In this document: positions 1-10,325 of the stretch, in pieces
Numbering within the stretch: position 1 is the stretch's first letter
Layout: each line of letters opens with the position of its first letter
Assembly (NCBI GenBank): GCA_022649305.1
Contig: JALCNW010000003.1
Coordinates: forward strand, 1 to 64,000
Length of the DNA stretch: 64,000 nucleotides
Direction: 5' to 3'
Source of the DNA: Enterobacter sp.
GTDB taxonomy: Bacteria; Pseudomonadota; Gammaproteobacteria; Enterobacterales; Enterobacteriaceae
Translations under genes and position numbers: made by a program
The notes under the pieces: model-generated
What the model saw: only the letters and a program-made list of their open reading frames with translations
Told to the model about the DNA's origin: nothing
Database searches by the model: none

Positions 1-3000
1 CCGTCTGCCCTGCTTCGGCGGTGCTGGTGCCGTTAATCGTCAGGTCAGCCTGCGCTTCGGTCGCATTCAGAATGTCGTCCGCCGCAACGGTGCTGATGGT
101 GACGGTCGGCGCGGTCGCGTCCACGCTGTACTCGCGGCCTGCCGACGCGCTGTTACCGTTCACGTTAGTGACGCTCGCCTGCACGCTGGCATCGCCGTCT
201 TTCAGACCGGTCAGGTCCGCAGATGGCACGGTCGCGGTCCAGTTGCCGTCCGCATCGACGGTGGCGGTGTAAGACTTGCCGCCGAAGGTGATGGTAACGG
301 TCTGGTTCGCTTCCACGTTGGAAGTCGTGCCGGAAAGCACCAGATCCACGCCTTTTTCAGCCGCGTTGATCACGTCGTCGGTTGCAATCGCATTAATGCT
401 GACTGCCACGTCCGCCAGATCCACGGTCACGTCGTGACTGATGGAGACCGGGTTGCCCGCGGTGCTCTGGCCTTCCACGGTGACGGTCGCATTACCCGCC
501 GCCAGCGCGCTGACGTCCGCTGCCGGAACCGCTGCGCTCCAGGTGCCATCTGCCAGCACCGTTGCGGCGTAGGTTTTGCCGTTTACGGTGACGGTCAGCA
601 TAGTCCCTGCGCTCAGGCCGTCGCTGGAGCCGGTGATGATCAGGTTCTGTGCGTGCTCGATGCTGTTAATCACATCGTCGCCCGCCACGGTGTCGACACG
701 CAGGCCCGGCAGATTCGCGTCGATAACGATATCGCGCTCGCCGGAGCCGGTGTTGCCCACACCATTGGTCACGCTCGCCTCAACGGTCAAGTCGCCGTTG
801 CCGATCGCCGTCAGTACCGCTTCCGGCACGTTCACCGACCAGCTCAGATCGTCCTGTACGGTGGCGGTGTAAGTGTTCCCGCCGATGGTCACGGTCACGG
901 TGTTGCCCGCTTCCGCATTGACGACCGAACCGCTGATGGTTTGACCTGTCGCCACTTCAGCGGCGTTCACCACGTCGTCACCGGCGATGGTATTGATGAT
1001 GACGCCAGGCAGAACGGATTCCACGTTTACCGTGTGGCTGGTGCTGGAACTGTTACCCACGCTGTCTGTCGCAGACGCGCTGATGTCGTACAGGGCTTCA
1101 CCCAGCGCACCAACCTGATCCGCCGGGACGGTCGTGGTCCACTGACCGTTCGCGTCGACCGTCGCACTGTAAGCTTTGCCGTTCAGCATGACGGTGACCA
1201 GCGCACCGGTCGCAAGGCCTGTCGCGGTACCGCTGATGGTCAGATCCTGCGTTTTTTCGATGTTGTTAATCACATCGTCACCGGAAACGGTGTCGATGGT
1301 CAGAACCGGCGCGGTCAGGTTTACTTCCACATCGTGCGTGCTGCTGTTGCTGTTGCCCGCCTTATCGGTCAGGGCCGCAGTGATGGTGTAATCCCCGGCG
1401 GTCAGCGCGCCGACATCCGCTGCCGGTACACCCACGCTCCAGTTACCCGCCGCGTCAAGCGTCGCGGTGTAGGATTTGTCATTGATTGTCACGGTGACCA
1501 CATCGCCCGCCGCCGCGCCAGTGGCAGAGCCACTGACGATCAGCGCCTGACCATGCTCGGTGCTGTTAATCACATCATCACCGGAAACGGTATTGATGCT
1601 CAACTGTGGCACGGTAATGTCGACCAGCACATCACGCACCGTCGAAGCCGGGTTGCCCGCCTTGTCGGATACGGCGGCGCTGACGGTGTAGCTCCCGTCG
1701 CCGATGGCGCTCAGGTCAGCCGCCGGAACCGTCACGCTCCAGTTGCCGCTCGCGTCAACAGTAGTGGTGTAATCCACGCCGTTCAGCGTTACGGTCACCG
1801 TCTGCCCGGCTTCAGCATTGGTCGTTCCGTTGACCAGCAGATCCTGCTGCGCTTCGGCGGCGTTGATGATGTTGTTATCGCTGATAATGTCGATTGAAAC
1901 CGCTGGTGCGGTCGCGTCCACGCTGTACTCACGGCCTGCCGACGCGCTGTTACCGTTCACGTTAGTGACGCTGGCCTGCACGCTGGCATCGCCGTCTTTC
2001 AGGTTTGTCAGGTCAGCAGACGGTACGGTCGCAGTCCAGTTGCCGTCCGCATCCACGGTGGCTGTGTAAGACTTGCCGCCAAAGGTGATGGTAACGATCT
2101 GGTCCGCTTCTACGTTGGAGGTGGAGCCGGAGAGCACCAGATCCACGCCTTTTTCAGCCGCGTTGATCACATCGTCGGTCGCAATCGCATTAATGCTGAC
2201 TGCCACGTCCGCCAGATCCACGGTCACGTCGTGGCTGATGGAAACCGGGTTGCCCGCAGTGCTCTGACCTTCAACGGTGACGGTGACATTACCTGCCGCC
2301 AGCGCGCTGACGTCCGCTGCCGGAACCGCTGCGCTCCAGGTGCCATCTGCCAGTACCGTTGCGGCGTAGGTTTTGCCGTTTACGGTGACGGTCAGCATAG
2401 TACCTGTGCTCAGGCCGTCGCTGGAGCCGGTGATGATCAGGTTCTGTGCGTGCTCGATGCTGTTAATCACATCATCGCCCGCCACGGTGTCGACACGCAG
2501 GCCCGGCAGGTTCGCGTCGATAACGATATCGCGCTCGCCGGAGCCGATGTTGCCGACGCCGTTGGTCACACTCGCCTCAACGGTCAAATCGCCGTTGCCG
2601 ATCGCCGTCAGTACCGCTTCCGGCACGTTCACCGACCAGCTCAGATCGTCCTGGACGGTCGCGGTGTAAGTGTTCCCGCCGATGGTCACGGTGACAGTGT
2701 TGCCCGCTTCCGCATTGGTGACTTTACCGCTGATGGTCTGACCCGCCGCCACTTCAGCGGCGTTCACCACGTCGTCACCGGCGATGGTGTTAATGGTCAC
2801 GACTGGCAGCGCGCTGTCGACCTGCACATCATGGGTGGTGGACGCGCTGTTGCCGACGCTGTCGGTTACGGCGGCGCTGACGGTGTAGTTCGCTTCGCCC
2901 AGCGCGCTAACCGCTGAGGCCGGAACGGTGACGCTCCAGCTGCCGTCTGCCGCGGTGGTCGCGGTGTAGTTGATGCCGTTCAGGGTCACCGTGATGGCGG

Positions 3001-6000
3001 TCCCTTCCGGCTGGTTGCTGGTGCCCGAAAGCAGCAGATCTTCGCCTTTTTCGGTGGCGTTGATCACGTCATCGATGGCGATGGTGTTGATGGCAATCTC
3101 AGGTGCCGTCAGCGTTACCGCCACGTCGTGGGTGGCGCTGGTGCCGTTGCCGGCTTTATCGGTGATGGATGCAGAGAGGGTGTAGTCGCCGCCGTTCAGC
3201 GCGCCCACGTCCGCTGCCGGGACGCCAATGCTCCAGTTGCCGGATGCATCCAGCATGGCGGTGTAGTCTTTGCCGTTCAGGGTCACTGTGATCACGTCGC
3301 CTGCCTGCGCGCCGGTCACGGAGCCGGACACCGTCAGCGCCTGGCCGTGCTCGGTGCTGTTGATCACGTCATCGCCGGAGACGGTGTTGAAGGTGATCTG
3401 CGGCACGGTAACGTCAACCAGAACCGAAGAACCGGTGCTCGCCGGGTTACCCGCTTTATCGGTCACGGAGGCAGTAATGGCTGAATTACCATCAGCCATG
3501 CCCGCCATGTCCGCTGCCGGAACGTCCAGCGTCCAGCTGCCGTCGGCCTGAACCTGCGCTGCGTACTGCTTGCCGTTGAAGGTCACGGTGACCGTCTGGC
3601 CCGCTTCGGCGCTTGAGGTGCCGCTCAGGGTCAGGTCTGCCGCCGCTTCCGCTGCGTTCAGCATGTTGTCATTGCTGACGGTATTGATGGTCACCGTCGG
3701 CGCGGTGGCGTCCACGCTGTACTCCAGCGCCGCATTCGCGCTGTTGCCGTTCACGTTAGTGACGCTGGCCTGCACGCTGGCATCGCCGTCCTTCAGGTTT
3801 GTCAGGTCAGCAGACGGTACGGTGGTGGTCCAGTTGCCGTCCGCATCCACGGTGGCGGTGTAAGACTTGCCGCCGAAGGTGACGGTCACGGTCTGACCCG
3901 CTTCCACGCCCGCCGTGGTGCCGGAGAGCACCAGATCCTGGCCCTTCTCTGCCGCGTTCAGCACGTTATCGTCAGTGACGCTGTTGATGCTGATCGCTAC
4001 CGCGGCCAGATCGACGTCGACGATGCTGCCGATGTTCACCGGGTTGCCGGAGACATCCTGCGCGCTGGCGCTGATGTTCAGCTCGCCAGCCGTCCACTGC
4101 GAAACGTCCGCCGCCGGAACCGCAGCCTGCCAGGTGCCGTCCGCCAGCACAGTGGCCGCATAGTCGATACCGTTGATGGTGACGGTCACGATGCTGCCTG
4201 CCGCCAGATCGGTGCTGCTGCCCGAGATAATCAGGTTCTGGTTGTGCTCGATGATGTTGATGACATCGTCGCCCGCCACGGTATCAATACGCAGGCCAGG
4301 CAGGTTCGCGTCAATATTGAAGTCCAGCGAAGAGGAGCCGGTGTTGCCGTGAACGTTGGTGACCGTCGCGGACGCGGTCAGGTCGCCGTTGCCCAGCGCC
4401 GTCAGCACGTCAGTGCTCAGCGGCAGGCTCCAGGTGAGGTCGTCCTGGACGATCGCGGTGTAAGTCTGTCCACCGAGGGTGATGGTGACGGTATCGCCCG
4501 CCGCGGCGTTCGCCACTTTACCGGTCAGGGCCTGGCCCGCCGCCACTTCGGCGGCGTTAACGATGTTATCGCCCGCCAGAGTGTTAATGGTGACTACCGG
4601 CAGGGAGGTGTCGACCTGCACATCATGGGTGGTGGACGCACTGTTGCCGACGCTGTCGGTTACGGCGGCGCTGACGGTGTAGTTCGCTTCGCCCAGCGCG
4701 CTGACCGCTGAGGCCGGAACGGTGACGCTCCAGCTGCCGTCTGCCACGGTGGTCGCGGTGTAATTGATACCGTTCAGGGTCACCGTGATGGCGGTCCCTT
4801 CCGGCTGGTTGCTGGTACCGGAAAGCAGCAGATCCTCGCCTTTCTCGGTGGCGTTGATCACGTCATCGATAGCGATAGTGTTGATGGCAATCTCTGGTGC
4901 CGTCAGCGTTACCGCCACGTCGTGGGTGGCGCTGGTGCCGTTGCCGGCTTTATCGGTGATGGATGCAGAGAGGGTGTAGTCGCCGCCGTTCAGCGCGCCA
5001 ACATCCCCCGCCGGGACGCCAATGCTCCAGTTACCGGATGCATCCAGCATGGCGGTGTAGTCTTTGCCGTTCAGCGTCACGGTGATCACGTCGCCTGCCT
5101 GCGCGCCGGTCACGGAGCCGGACACCGTCAGCGCCTGGCCGTGTTCGGTGCTGTTGATCACGTCATCGCCGGAGACGGTGTTGAAGGCGATCTGCGGCAC
5201 GGTGACGTCAACCAGAACCGAAGAAGCGGTACTCGCCGGGTTACCCGCTTTATCGGTCACGGAGGCAGTAATGGCTGAACTGCCATCAGCCATCCCCGCC
5301 ATGTCCGCTGCCGGAACGTCCAGCGTCCAGCTGCCGTCGGCCTGAACCTGCGCCGCGTACTGCTTGCCGTTGAAGGTCACGGTGACCGTCTGGCCCGCTT
5401 CGGCGCTTGAGGTGCCGCTCAGGGTCAGGTCTGCCGCCGCTTCTGCTGCATTCAGCATATTGTCATTGCTGACGGTATTGATGGTCACCGTCGGCGCGGT
5501 GGCGTCCACGCTGTACTCCAGCGCCGCATTCGCGCTGTTGCCGTTCACGTTCGTGATGCTGGCCTGCACGCTGGCATCGCCGTCCTTCAGGTTTGTCAGG
5601 TCAGCAGATGGCACGGTGGTGGTCCAGTTGCCGTCCGCATCCACGGTGGCGGTGTAAGACTTGCCGCCGAAGGTGACGGTCACGGTCTGACCCGCTTCCA
5701 CGCCCGCCGTGGTGCCGGAAAGCACCAGATCCTGGCCCTTCTCAGCCGCGTTCAGCACGTTATCGTCAGTGACGCTGTTGATGCTGATCGCTACCGCGGC
5801 CAGATCGACGTCGACGATGCTGCCGATGTTCACCGGGTTGCCGGAGACATCCTGCGCGCTGGCGCTGATGTTCAGCTCGCCAGCCGTCCACTGCGAAACG
5901 TCCGCCGCCGGAACCGCAGCCTGCCAGGTGCCGTCCGCCAGCACAGTGGCCGCATAGTCGATACCGTTGATGGTGACGGTCACGATGCTGCCTGCCGCCA

Positions 6001-9000
6001 GATCGGTGCTGCTGCCCGAGATAATCAGGTTCTGGTTGTGCTCGATGATGTTGATGACATCGTCGCCCGCCACGGTATCAATACGCAGGCCAGGCAGGTT
6101 CGCGTCAATATTGAAGTCCAGCGAAGAGGAGCCGGTGTTGCCGTGAACGTTGGTGACCGTTGCGGACGCAGTCAGATCGCCATTGCCCAGCGCCGTCAGC
6201 ACATCTGTGCTCAGCGGCAGGCTCCAGGTGAGATCGTCCTGGACGGTCGCGGTGTAAGTCTGTCCACCGATAGTGATGGTGACGGTATCGCCCGCCGCAG
6301 CGTTCGCCACTTTACCGGTCAGAGCCTGGCCCGCCGCCACTTCGGCGGCGTTAACGATGTTATCGCCCGCCAGAGTGTTAATGGTGACTACCGGCAGGGA
6401 AGTATCGACCTGCACGTCATGGGTGGTGGACGCGCTGTTGCCGACGCTGTCGGTTACGGCGGCGCTGACGGTGTAGTTCGCCTCGCCCAGCGCGCTGACC
6501 GCTGAGGCCGGAACGGTGACGCTCCAGCTGCCATCTGCCGCGGTGGTCGCGGTGTAGTTGATACCGTTCAGGGTCACCGTGATGGCGGTCCCTTCCGGCT
6601 GGTTGCTGGTACCCGAGAGCAGCAGATTTTCGCCTTTTTCGGTGGCGTTGATCACGTCATCGATGGCAATGGTGTTGAGCGCAATCTCCGGAACGGAAGT
6701 ATTCACGACCACGTCCATCGCGCTGCTGCCGGTGTTGCCGGATGAGTCGGTGACGGAAACGCCAACGGTCCAGGTGCCGTCCGTCAGGCCCTGAACGACC
6801 GGCGCCGGTAGGCCCAGGCTCCAGTTGCTCGCCGCATCAACGACCGTGGTGTAATCCGTGCCGTTAATGGTCACGGTGACGATGTCGCCCGCCGCCGCGC
6901 CGGTCACAGAACCGCTCAGGATCTGCGCCTGGCCGTGTGCGGCCTGGTTTACGGTGTTGGTGTCGGTAACGAAATCATTAATGGTTATCTGAGGCACGGT
7001 GGCATCCACCAGCCCTACGCGATCCGCGCTGGTGCTGTTGCCTGCCACGTCGCTGACGCTGGCGGTGACGGTCATGATCCCATCAGCCAGCGCGCCCATA
7101 TCAGCCGCAGGCACGCTCAGCTGCCAGGTGCCGTCGTTCTGCACCGTGGTTTGGTACTGTTTGCCATTCAGGGTGACGGTGACGGTCTGGCCCGCTTCTG
7201 CGTTGGTGCTACCGGTCAACACCAGATCCTGCTGCGCCTCGGCGGCGTTAATGATGTTGTCGTCGGTAAGATTATCGATAGCGATGGTCGGTGCCAGGGT
7301 ATCTACCGTCACCACGCGCGCGGCGTCCGCGCTGTTGCCGTTGACGTTGGTTACGCTGACGCTAACCGGCGTGCGACCGTCGGTTAACCCGTCCATGGCG
7401 CTGGCCGGAACCATCAGGCTCCAGGAGCCATCCTGCTGCACCTGCGCGGTAAAGGTCTGGTCGGCAAATTTGACTACCACGGTTTGCCCGGCTTCCACGC
7501 CCTGCGTCTGGCCGGAAAGCGTCAGGTCCGCGCCTTTTTCGGCGGCATTGAGCATGTCATCGCTGGTCACCGTATCGATGGTGACCGCCACGGCGTTCAG
7601 GTCCAGTTCAATCGGATGCTCAACGGAGACGATATTGCCCCACGCATCCTCAGCGCCCGCTGTGACGACGATCTCGCCCGCTGTCCAGTTTTGCAGATCC
7701 GCTGCCGGTACGCCGATCTGCCAGCTGCCGTTTGCTGCTACCACTGTCGGGTAATCGACTCCGTTGATGGTCACGGTGATCTGCGTGCCCTGTGCCAGAT
7801 GGCTACTGGAACCGGTGACGGTTAAATCCTGCTGCTGCTCGATGGCGTTTACCACGTCATCGCCAGAAATGGTGTTGACGCGCAGGCCCGGAAGCTCAGC
7901 GTTAATATTAATATCGCGCTCGCCGGTGCCGGTATTGCCGTGGGCATTGGTTACCGAGGCGTTGAAGGTCAGATTGCCATCGCCAAATGCCGCGAGATCG
8001 GCGGCCGGGATGGTCACGCTCCAGGTCAGATCGCTGTCGACGGTCGCGGTGTAACTTTTGCCACCCACGGTGATGGACACCGTGTCGCCCGCCGCCGCGC
8101 CCGTCACGCGACCGCTCAGGGTTTGATCGACCGCCACTTCAGCGTTATTGACCAGGTTGTCGCCCGCGAAGGTGTTGATAATGATTTGCGGAAGCGTGGT
8201 GTCCACCAGCAGGTTGGCCTCAGCGGAACCGCTGTTGCCCACGCTGTCGGTGCCGCTCACGTTCACGGTGTAGAGGGTATTCGCCAGATTCAGCACGTCG
8301 GTGACCGGAACCTGCACGGACCACACGCCGTTTTCAACGGTGGTTTGATAGGTGACATTGTTGAGAGTAACGGTCACCGCGCTGCCGTTCGGCAGATTAC
8401 TGGTGCCGGTTAAGCTCAGCGGCTGCATCGCCTCCTGGGCATTGAGTACGTTATCCTGGCTAATGGCATCGACGGTAAGTTCAGGCGGCGCACCGCTCAA
8501 CGTCACGTTGTGGGTGGCATTGCCGGTATTGCCCGCGGCGTCGATCACCGAGACGGAGATAGTATGATTGCCCTCACCGAGCGCACCCAGCGCCGAAGCC
8601 GGTACGCCGATGCTCCAGCTACCGTCTGCCTGCACTACGCCGGTGTAGCTTTTCCCGCCAATCAACACGGTGACCACATCGCCCGCCGCTGCACCCTGTG
8701 CCTGGCCAGAAACGATATGCGCCTGACCCTGCTCGCTGGTGTTGAGCACGTTATCGCCCGCCACGGTGTTGACCGTCACGACCGGTGCCACGGTATCCAC
8801 GCTGAAATCCGCGGTGGTGGACGTCGGGTTACCCGCTTTATCGCTGACGTTTACCGTCAGAGTATGATCGCCTTCAGCCAGCGCTTTGACGTCGCTGGCG
8901 TTCAGGTTGAGTGACCATGTGCCGTCGTTGCCCACGGTCGCGGTGTAGTTTTTACCGTTCAGCGTGACGGTGACAATTTGTCCGGCTTCGGCATTGGTGG

Positions 9001-9400
9001 TGCCGCTCAGGGTTAGCGCCTGACCATGCTCGGCGGCGTTAATGATGTTGTCCTGGGCGATCGCGTTCACGGAGAGCGTTGGCGCGTGTGTGTCCACGTT
9101 CAGGGTTTGGTTGCCCGACACGGTATTGCCCGCTGCGTCTTTACCGCTCACTGCCACCGTCCAGGTGCCGTCAGTCAGCGCCTTTGCATCGGCCGCCGGA
9201 ACGTTGACGCTCCAGGCGCCGTTCGCGCCCACTTCGGCGGTATAGGTCTTGCCGTTCAGCGTCACGGTCAGCCCGGTGCCCTGCGCCAGATTTTTGCTGA
9301 CGCCAGACAAGCTAAAGCCCGCCGACTGCTCGCTAGCGTTGATCACGTTATCGCCTGCGGTTGTCGCCAGCGTGACGGTGGCGTCTGCCGTTGCCACCGT
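1..9400 (-). repeat. Higher-order repeat array inside adhesin, period about 1794 bp
   Basis: Each Ig-like domain is about 299 bp, and corresponding domain types recur every six domains. The same segment type can be followed at about 1176, 2970, 4764, 6558 and 8352, exactly 1794 bp apart. Another type recurs at 576, 2373 and (four periods on) 7764. Similarity between periods is highest in the middle of the array and lower toward the N-terminal end (high coordinates). The array therefore grew by duplication of six-domain blocks and not only by single-domain duplication. Confidence 0.8.
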
Positions 9401-10201
9401 GACGGTAATGCTGCCCGCAGCGGTGGTTTTGCTGCCGTCGATTTGCACGACTGACCAGGTATGTTCCCCGTCAGTTTGGGTCGGAAGCTTAACGGTCCAG
9501 GAGCCGTCTTTACCGACCATTGTGCTGGCGATAGTGCTGCCGCTGCCGTCCTTGATCTGAATCGTCGCGCCAGGCTGGCCGGTGCCGCTAAAGGTTGGAG
9601 TGTTATCGTCGGTTATTTCTTTCGCCGCCAGTACACCCTGCTTATCACCCGCTTTATCCGTGACCATAAAGGTCGGCGTCGCGCTTTCGACCTCTTTGGT
9701 GTTGTCGATGACCCTGGTTTTGGTTTCACCGTCGCCGCCGTGCGCCAGCAACGCGCCGATAGCCCCGCCGCCCAGTGCAGCACCCGCCATCCAGCCCCAC
9801 GGGGCATCGCTCAGGAGGCTTTCCTGTGCGATGAAGGGTTCAATGCTGGCAATTGGCGTGGCTTGCGCCGTGAGTTCGGTAGCCGCCAGGCCCGCCGTCT
9901 CGCCCGTATCCGCAAAAGAAATATGAGTCAGTTCCTGTCCGTCGTTAAACACCAGTTCAGACTGGTTTTGGGTATCAGGATCTTCGATAAAATAGTTATT
10001 GCATCGAATCACGCTGCCGTCTTTCATGTAGATCAGCAGATCTTTGCCCTGGCGCATATAACGCACCACGTCCTGGGCAGAGCCGTGAATTTCGATAACG
10101 CTTGGCGCAGAAACCGATACCGACAGATTTCCTTCTCCGGTTAATACCGTTTTTTCTGCTGTTTTACGAATGATGACATCAACAACTTTAGCTTTACTCA
10201 T
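1..10201 (-). CDS. Giant BapA-like repetitive adhesin, 5' part (runs off window)
   Basis: The minus-strand frame opens at an ATG at 10201 preceded by a purine-rich AAGGAG site and stays in phase with its repeats to base 1, giving about 3400 residues with no C-terminus. Residues 1-95 resemble the BapA prefix domain (short beta-rich segment with APSV and KDGSVI motifs). A Gly/Ala-rich hydrophobic stretch lies near residues 136-157, and from about residue 196 the protein is a train of roughly 100-residue Ig-like domains with TVTLNGKTYTA-type strands and DNVINAAE linkers. There is no N-terminal signal peptide, as expected for a type I secretion substrate with a C-terminal signal. The TolC-like gene just upstream on the same strand fits that route. 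By analogy with BapA and SiiE, it is a surface protein for biofilm or adhesion. Plus-strand open frames across it are shadows. The function is inferred from family; the exact ligand is unknown. Confidence 0.9.
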   Translation of the reverse strand, partial: MSKAKVVDVIIRKTAEKTVLTGEGNLSVSVSAPSVIEIHGSAQDVVRYMRQGKDLLIYMKDGSVIRCNNYFIEDPDTQNQSELVFNDGQELTHISFADTGETAGLAATELTAQATPIASIEPFIAQESLLSDAPWGWMAGAALGGGAIGALLAHGGDGETKTRVIDNTKEVESATPTFMVTDKAGDKQGVLAAKEITDDNTPTFSGTGQPGATIQIKDGSGSTIASTMVGKDGSWTVKLPTQTDGEHTWSVVQIDGSKTTAAGSITVTVATADATVTLATTAGDNVINASEQSAGFSLSGVSKNLAQGTGLTVTLNGKTYTAEVGANGAWSVNVPAADAKALTDGTWTVAVSGKDAAGNTVSGNQTLNVDTHAPTLSVNAIAQDNIINAAEHGQALTLSGTTNAEAGQIVTVTLNGKNYTATVGNDGTWSLNLNASDVKALAEGDHTLTVNVSDKAGNPTSTTADFSVDTVAPVVTVNTVAGDNVLNTSEQGQAHIVSGQAQGAAAGDVVTVLIGGKSYTGVVQADGSWSIGVPASALGALGEGNHTISVSVIDAAGNTGNATHNVTLSGAPPELTVDAISQDNVLNAQEAMQPLSLTGTSNLPNGSAVTVTLNNVTYQTTVENGVWSVQVPVTDVLNLANTLYTVNVSGTDSVGNSGSAEANLLVDTTLPQIIINTFAGDNLVNNAEVAVDQTLSGRVTGAAAGDTVSITVGGKSYTATVDSDLTWSVTIPAADLAAFGDGNLTFNASVTNAHGNTGTGERDININAELPGLRVNTISGDDVVNAIEQQQDLTVTGSSSHLAQGTQITVTINGVDYPTVVAANGSWQIGVPAADLQNWTAGEIVVTAGAEDAWGNIVSVEHPIELDLNAVAVTIDTVTSDDMLNAAEKGADLTLSGQTQGVEAGQTVVVKFADQTFTAQVQQDGSWSLMVPASAMDGLTDGRTPVSVSVTNVNGNSADAARVVTVDTLAPTIAIDNLTDDNIINAAEAQQDLVLTGSTNAEAGQTVTVTLNGKQYQTTVQNDGTWQLSVPAADMGALADGIMTVTASVSDVAGNSTSADRVGLVDATVPQITINDFVTDTNTVNQAAHGQAQILSGSVTGAAAGDIVTVTINGTDYTTVVDAASNWSLGLPAPVVQGLTDGTWTVGVSVTDSSGNTGSSAMDVVVNTSVPEIALNTIAIDDVINATEKGENLLLSGTSNQPEGTAITVTLNGINYTATTAADGSWSVTVPASAVSALGEANYTVSAAVTDSVGNSASTTHDVQVDTSLPVVTINTLAGDNIVNAAEVAAGQALTGKVANAAAGDTVTITIGGQTYTATVQDDLTWSLPLSTDVLTALGNGDLTASATVTNVHGNTGSSSLDFNIDANLPGLRIDTVAGDDVINIIEHNQNLIISGSSTDLAAGSIVTVTINGIDYAATVLADGTWQAAVPAADVSQWTAGELNISASAQDVSGNPVNIGSIVDVDLAAVAISINSVTDDNVLNAAEKGQDLVLSGTTAGVEAGQTVTVTFGGKSYTATVDADGNWTTTVPSADLTNLKDGDASVQASITNVNGNSANAALEYSVDATAPTVTINTVSNDNMLNAAEAAADLTLSGTSSAEAGQTVTVTFNGKQYAAQVQADGSWTLDVPAADMAGMADGSSAITASVTDKAGNPASTASSVLVDVTVPQIAFNTVSGDDVINSTEHGQALTVSGSVTGAQAGDVITVTLNGKDYTAMLDASGNWSIGVPAGDVGALNGGDYTLSASITDKAGNGTSATHDVAVTLTAPEIAINTIAIDDVINATEKGEDLLLSGTSNQPEGTAITVTLNGINYTATTVADGSWSVTVPASAVSALGEANYTVSAAVTDSVGNSASTTHDVQVDTSLPVVTINTLAGDNIVNAAEVAAGQALTGKVANAAAGDTVTITLGGQTYTAIVQDDLTWSLPLSTDVLTALGNGDLTASATVTNVHGNTGSSSLDFNIDANLPGLRIDTVAGDDVINIIEHNQNLIISGSSTDLAAGSIVTVTINGIDYAATVLADGTWQAAVPAADVSQWTAGELNISASAQDVSGNPVNIGSIVDVDLAAVAISINSVTDDNVLNAAEKGQDLVLSGTTAGVEAGQTVTVTFGGKSYTATVDADGNWTTTVPSADLTNLKDGDASVQASVTNVNGNSANAALEYSVDATAPTVTINTVSNDNMLNAAEAAADLTLSGTSSAEAGQTVTVTFNGKQYAAQVQADGSWTLDVPAADMAGMADGNSAITASVTDKAGNPASTGSSVLVDVTVPQITFNTVSGDDVINSTEHGQALTVSGSVTGAQAGDVITVTLNGKDYTAMLDASGNWSIGVPAADVGALNGGDYTLSASITDKAGNGTSATHDVAVTLTAPEIAINTIAIDDVINATEKGEDLLLSGTSNQPEGTAITVTLNGINYTATTAADGSWSVTVPASAVSALGEANYTVSAAVTDSVGNSASTTHDVQVDSALPVVTINTIAGDDVVNAAEVAAGQTISGKVTNAEAGNTVTVTIGGNTYTATVQDDLSWSVNVPEAVLTAIGNGDLTVEASVTNGVGNIGSGERDIVIDANLPGLRVDTVAGDDVINSIEHAQNLIITGSSDGLSTGTMLTVTVNGKTYAATVLADGTWSAAVPAADVSALAAGNVTVTVEGQSTAGNPVSISHDVTVDLADVAVSINAIATDDVINAAEKGVDLVLSGSTSNVEADQIVTITFGGKSYTATVDADGNWTATVPSADLTNLKDGDASVQASVTNVNGNSASAGREYSVDATAPAVSIDIISDNNIINAAEAQQDLLVNGTTNAEAGQTVTVTLNGVDYTTTVDASGNWSVTVPAADLSAIGDGSYTVSAAVSDKAGNPASTVRDVLVDITVPQLSINTVSGDDVINSTEHGQALIVSGSATGAAAGDVVTVTINDKSYTATLDAAGNWSVGVPAADVGALTAGDYTITAALTDKAGNSNSSTHDVEVNLTAPVLTIDTVSGDDVINNIEKTQDLTISGTATGLATGALVTVMLNGKAYSATVDANGQWTTTVPADQVGALGEALYDISASATDSVGNSSSTSHTVNVESVLPGVIINTIAGDDVVNAAEVATGQTISGSVVNAEAGNTVTVTIGGNTYTATVQDDLSWSVNVPEAVLTAIGNGDLTVEASVTNGVGNTGSGERDIVIDANLPGLRVDTVAGDDVINSIEHAQNLIITGSSDGLSAGTMLTVTVNGKTYAATVLADGTWSAAVPAADVSALAAGNATVTVEGQSTAGNPVSISHDVTVDLADVAVSINAIATDDVINAAEKGVDLVLSGTTSNVEANQTVTITFGGKSYTATVDADGNWTATVPSADLTGLKDGDASVQASVTNVNGNSASAGREYSVDATAPTVTISTVAADDILNATEAQADLTINGTSTAEAGQT
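2970..6557 (-). repeat. Two near-identical tandem 1794-bp blocks (six Ig-like domains each)
   Basis: Blocks 2970-4763 and 4764-6557 match almost base for base. For example, the segment at 3915-4163 translates identically to 5709-5957 in the shadow frame, and 3570-3863 differs from 5364-5657 at only a few positions. Similarity drops soon after 6650. This indicates a recent in-frame tandem duplication or ongoing gene conversion. Such a repeat is also a spot where short-read assembly can collapse or expand. Confidence 0.8.
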
Positions 10202-10325
10202 TTTTATCTCCTTGCAGGCGTACGGGTTCCTGCGCGTATTTCTACCGAATGGATGCAACAATTCCTGAGGAAGATTCCCCATTGTTTATTAGCTGTATAT
10301 CGGCGGCAGAAACCGCGCTTTTTTT

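Noticed and set aside
1..9400. Regularly spaced repeats that could suggest a CRISPR array
   Set aside because: The period is about 300 bp and the units are coding Ig-like domains, not 28-37 bp repeats with spacers.
21..9454. Many plus-strand open frames (the longest 434-1897, 487 codons)
   Set aside because: They are antisense shadows of the repetitive adhesin on the minus strand, with repeated Arg/His/Val-rich composition and no ribosome sites.
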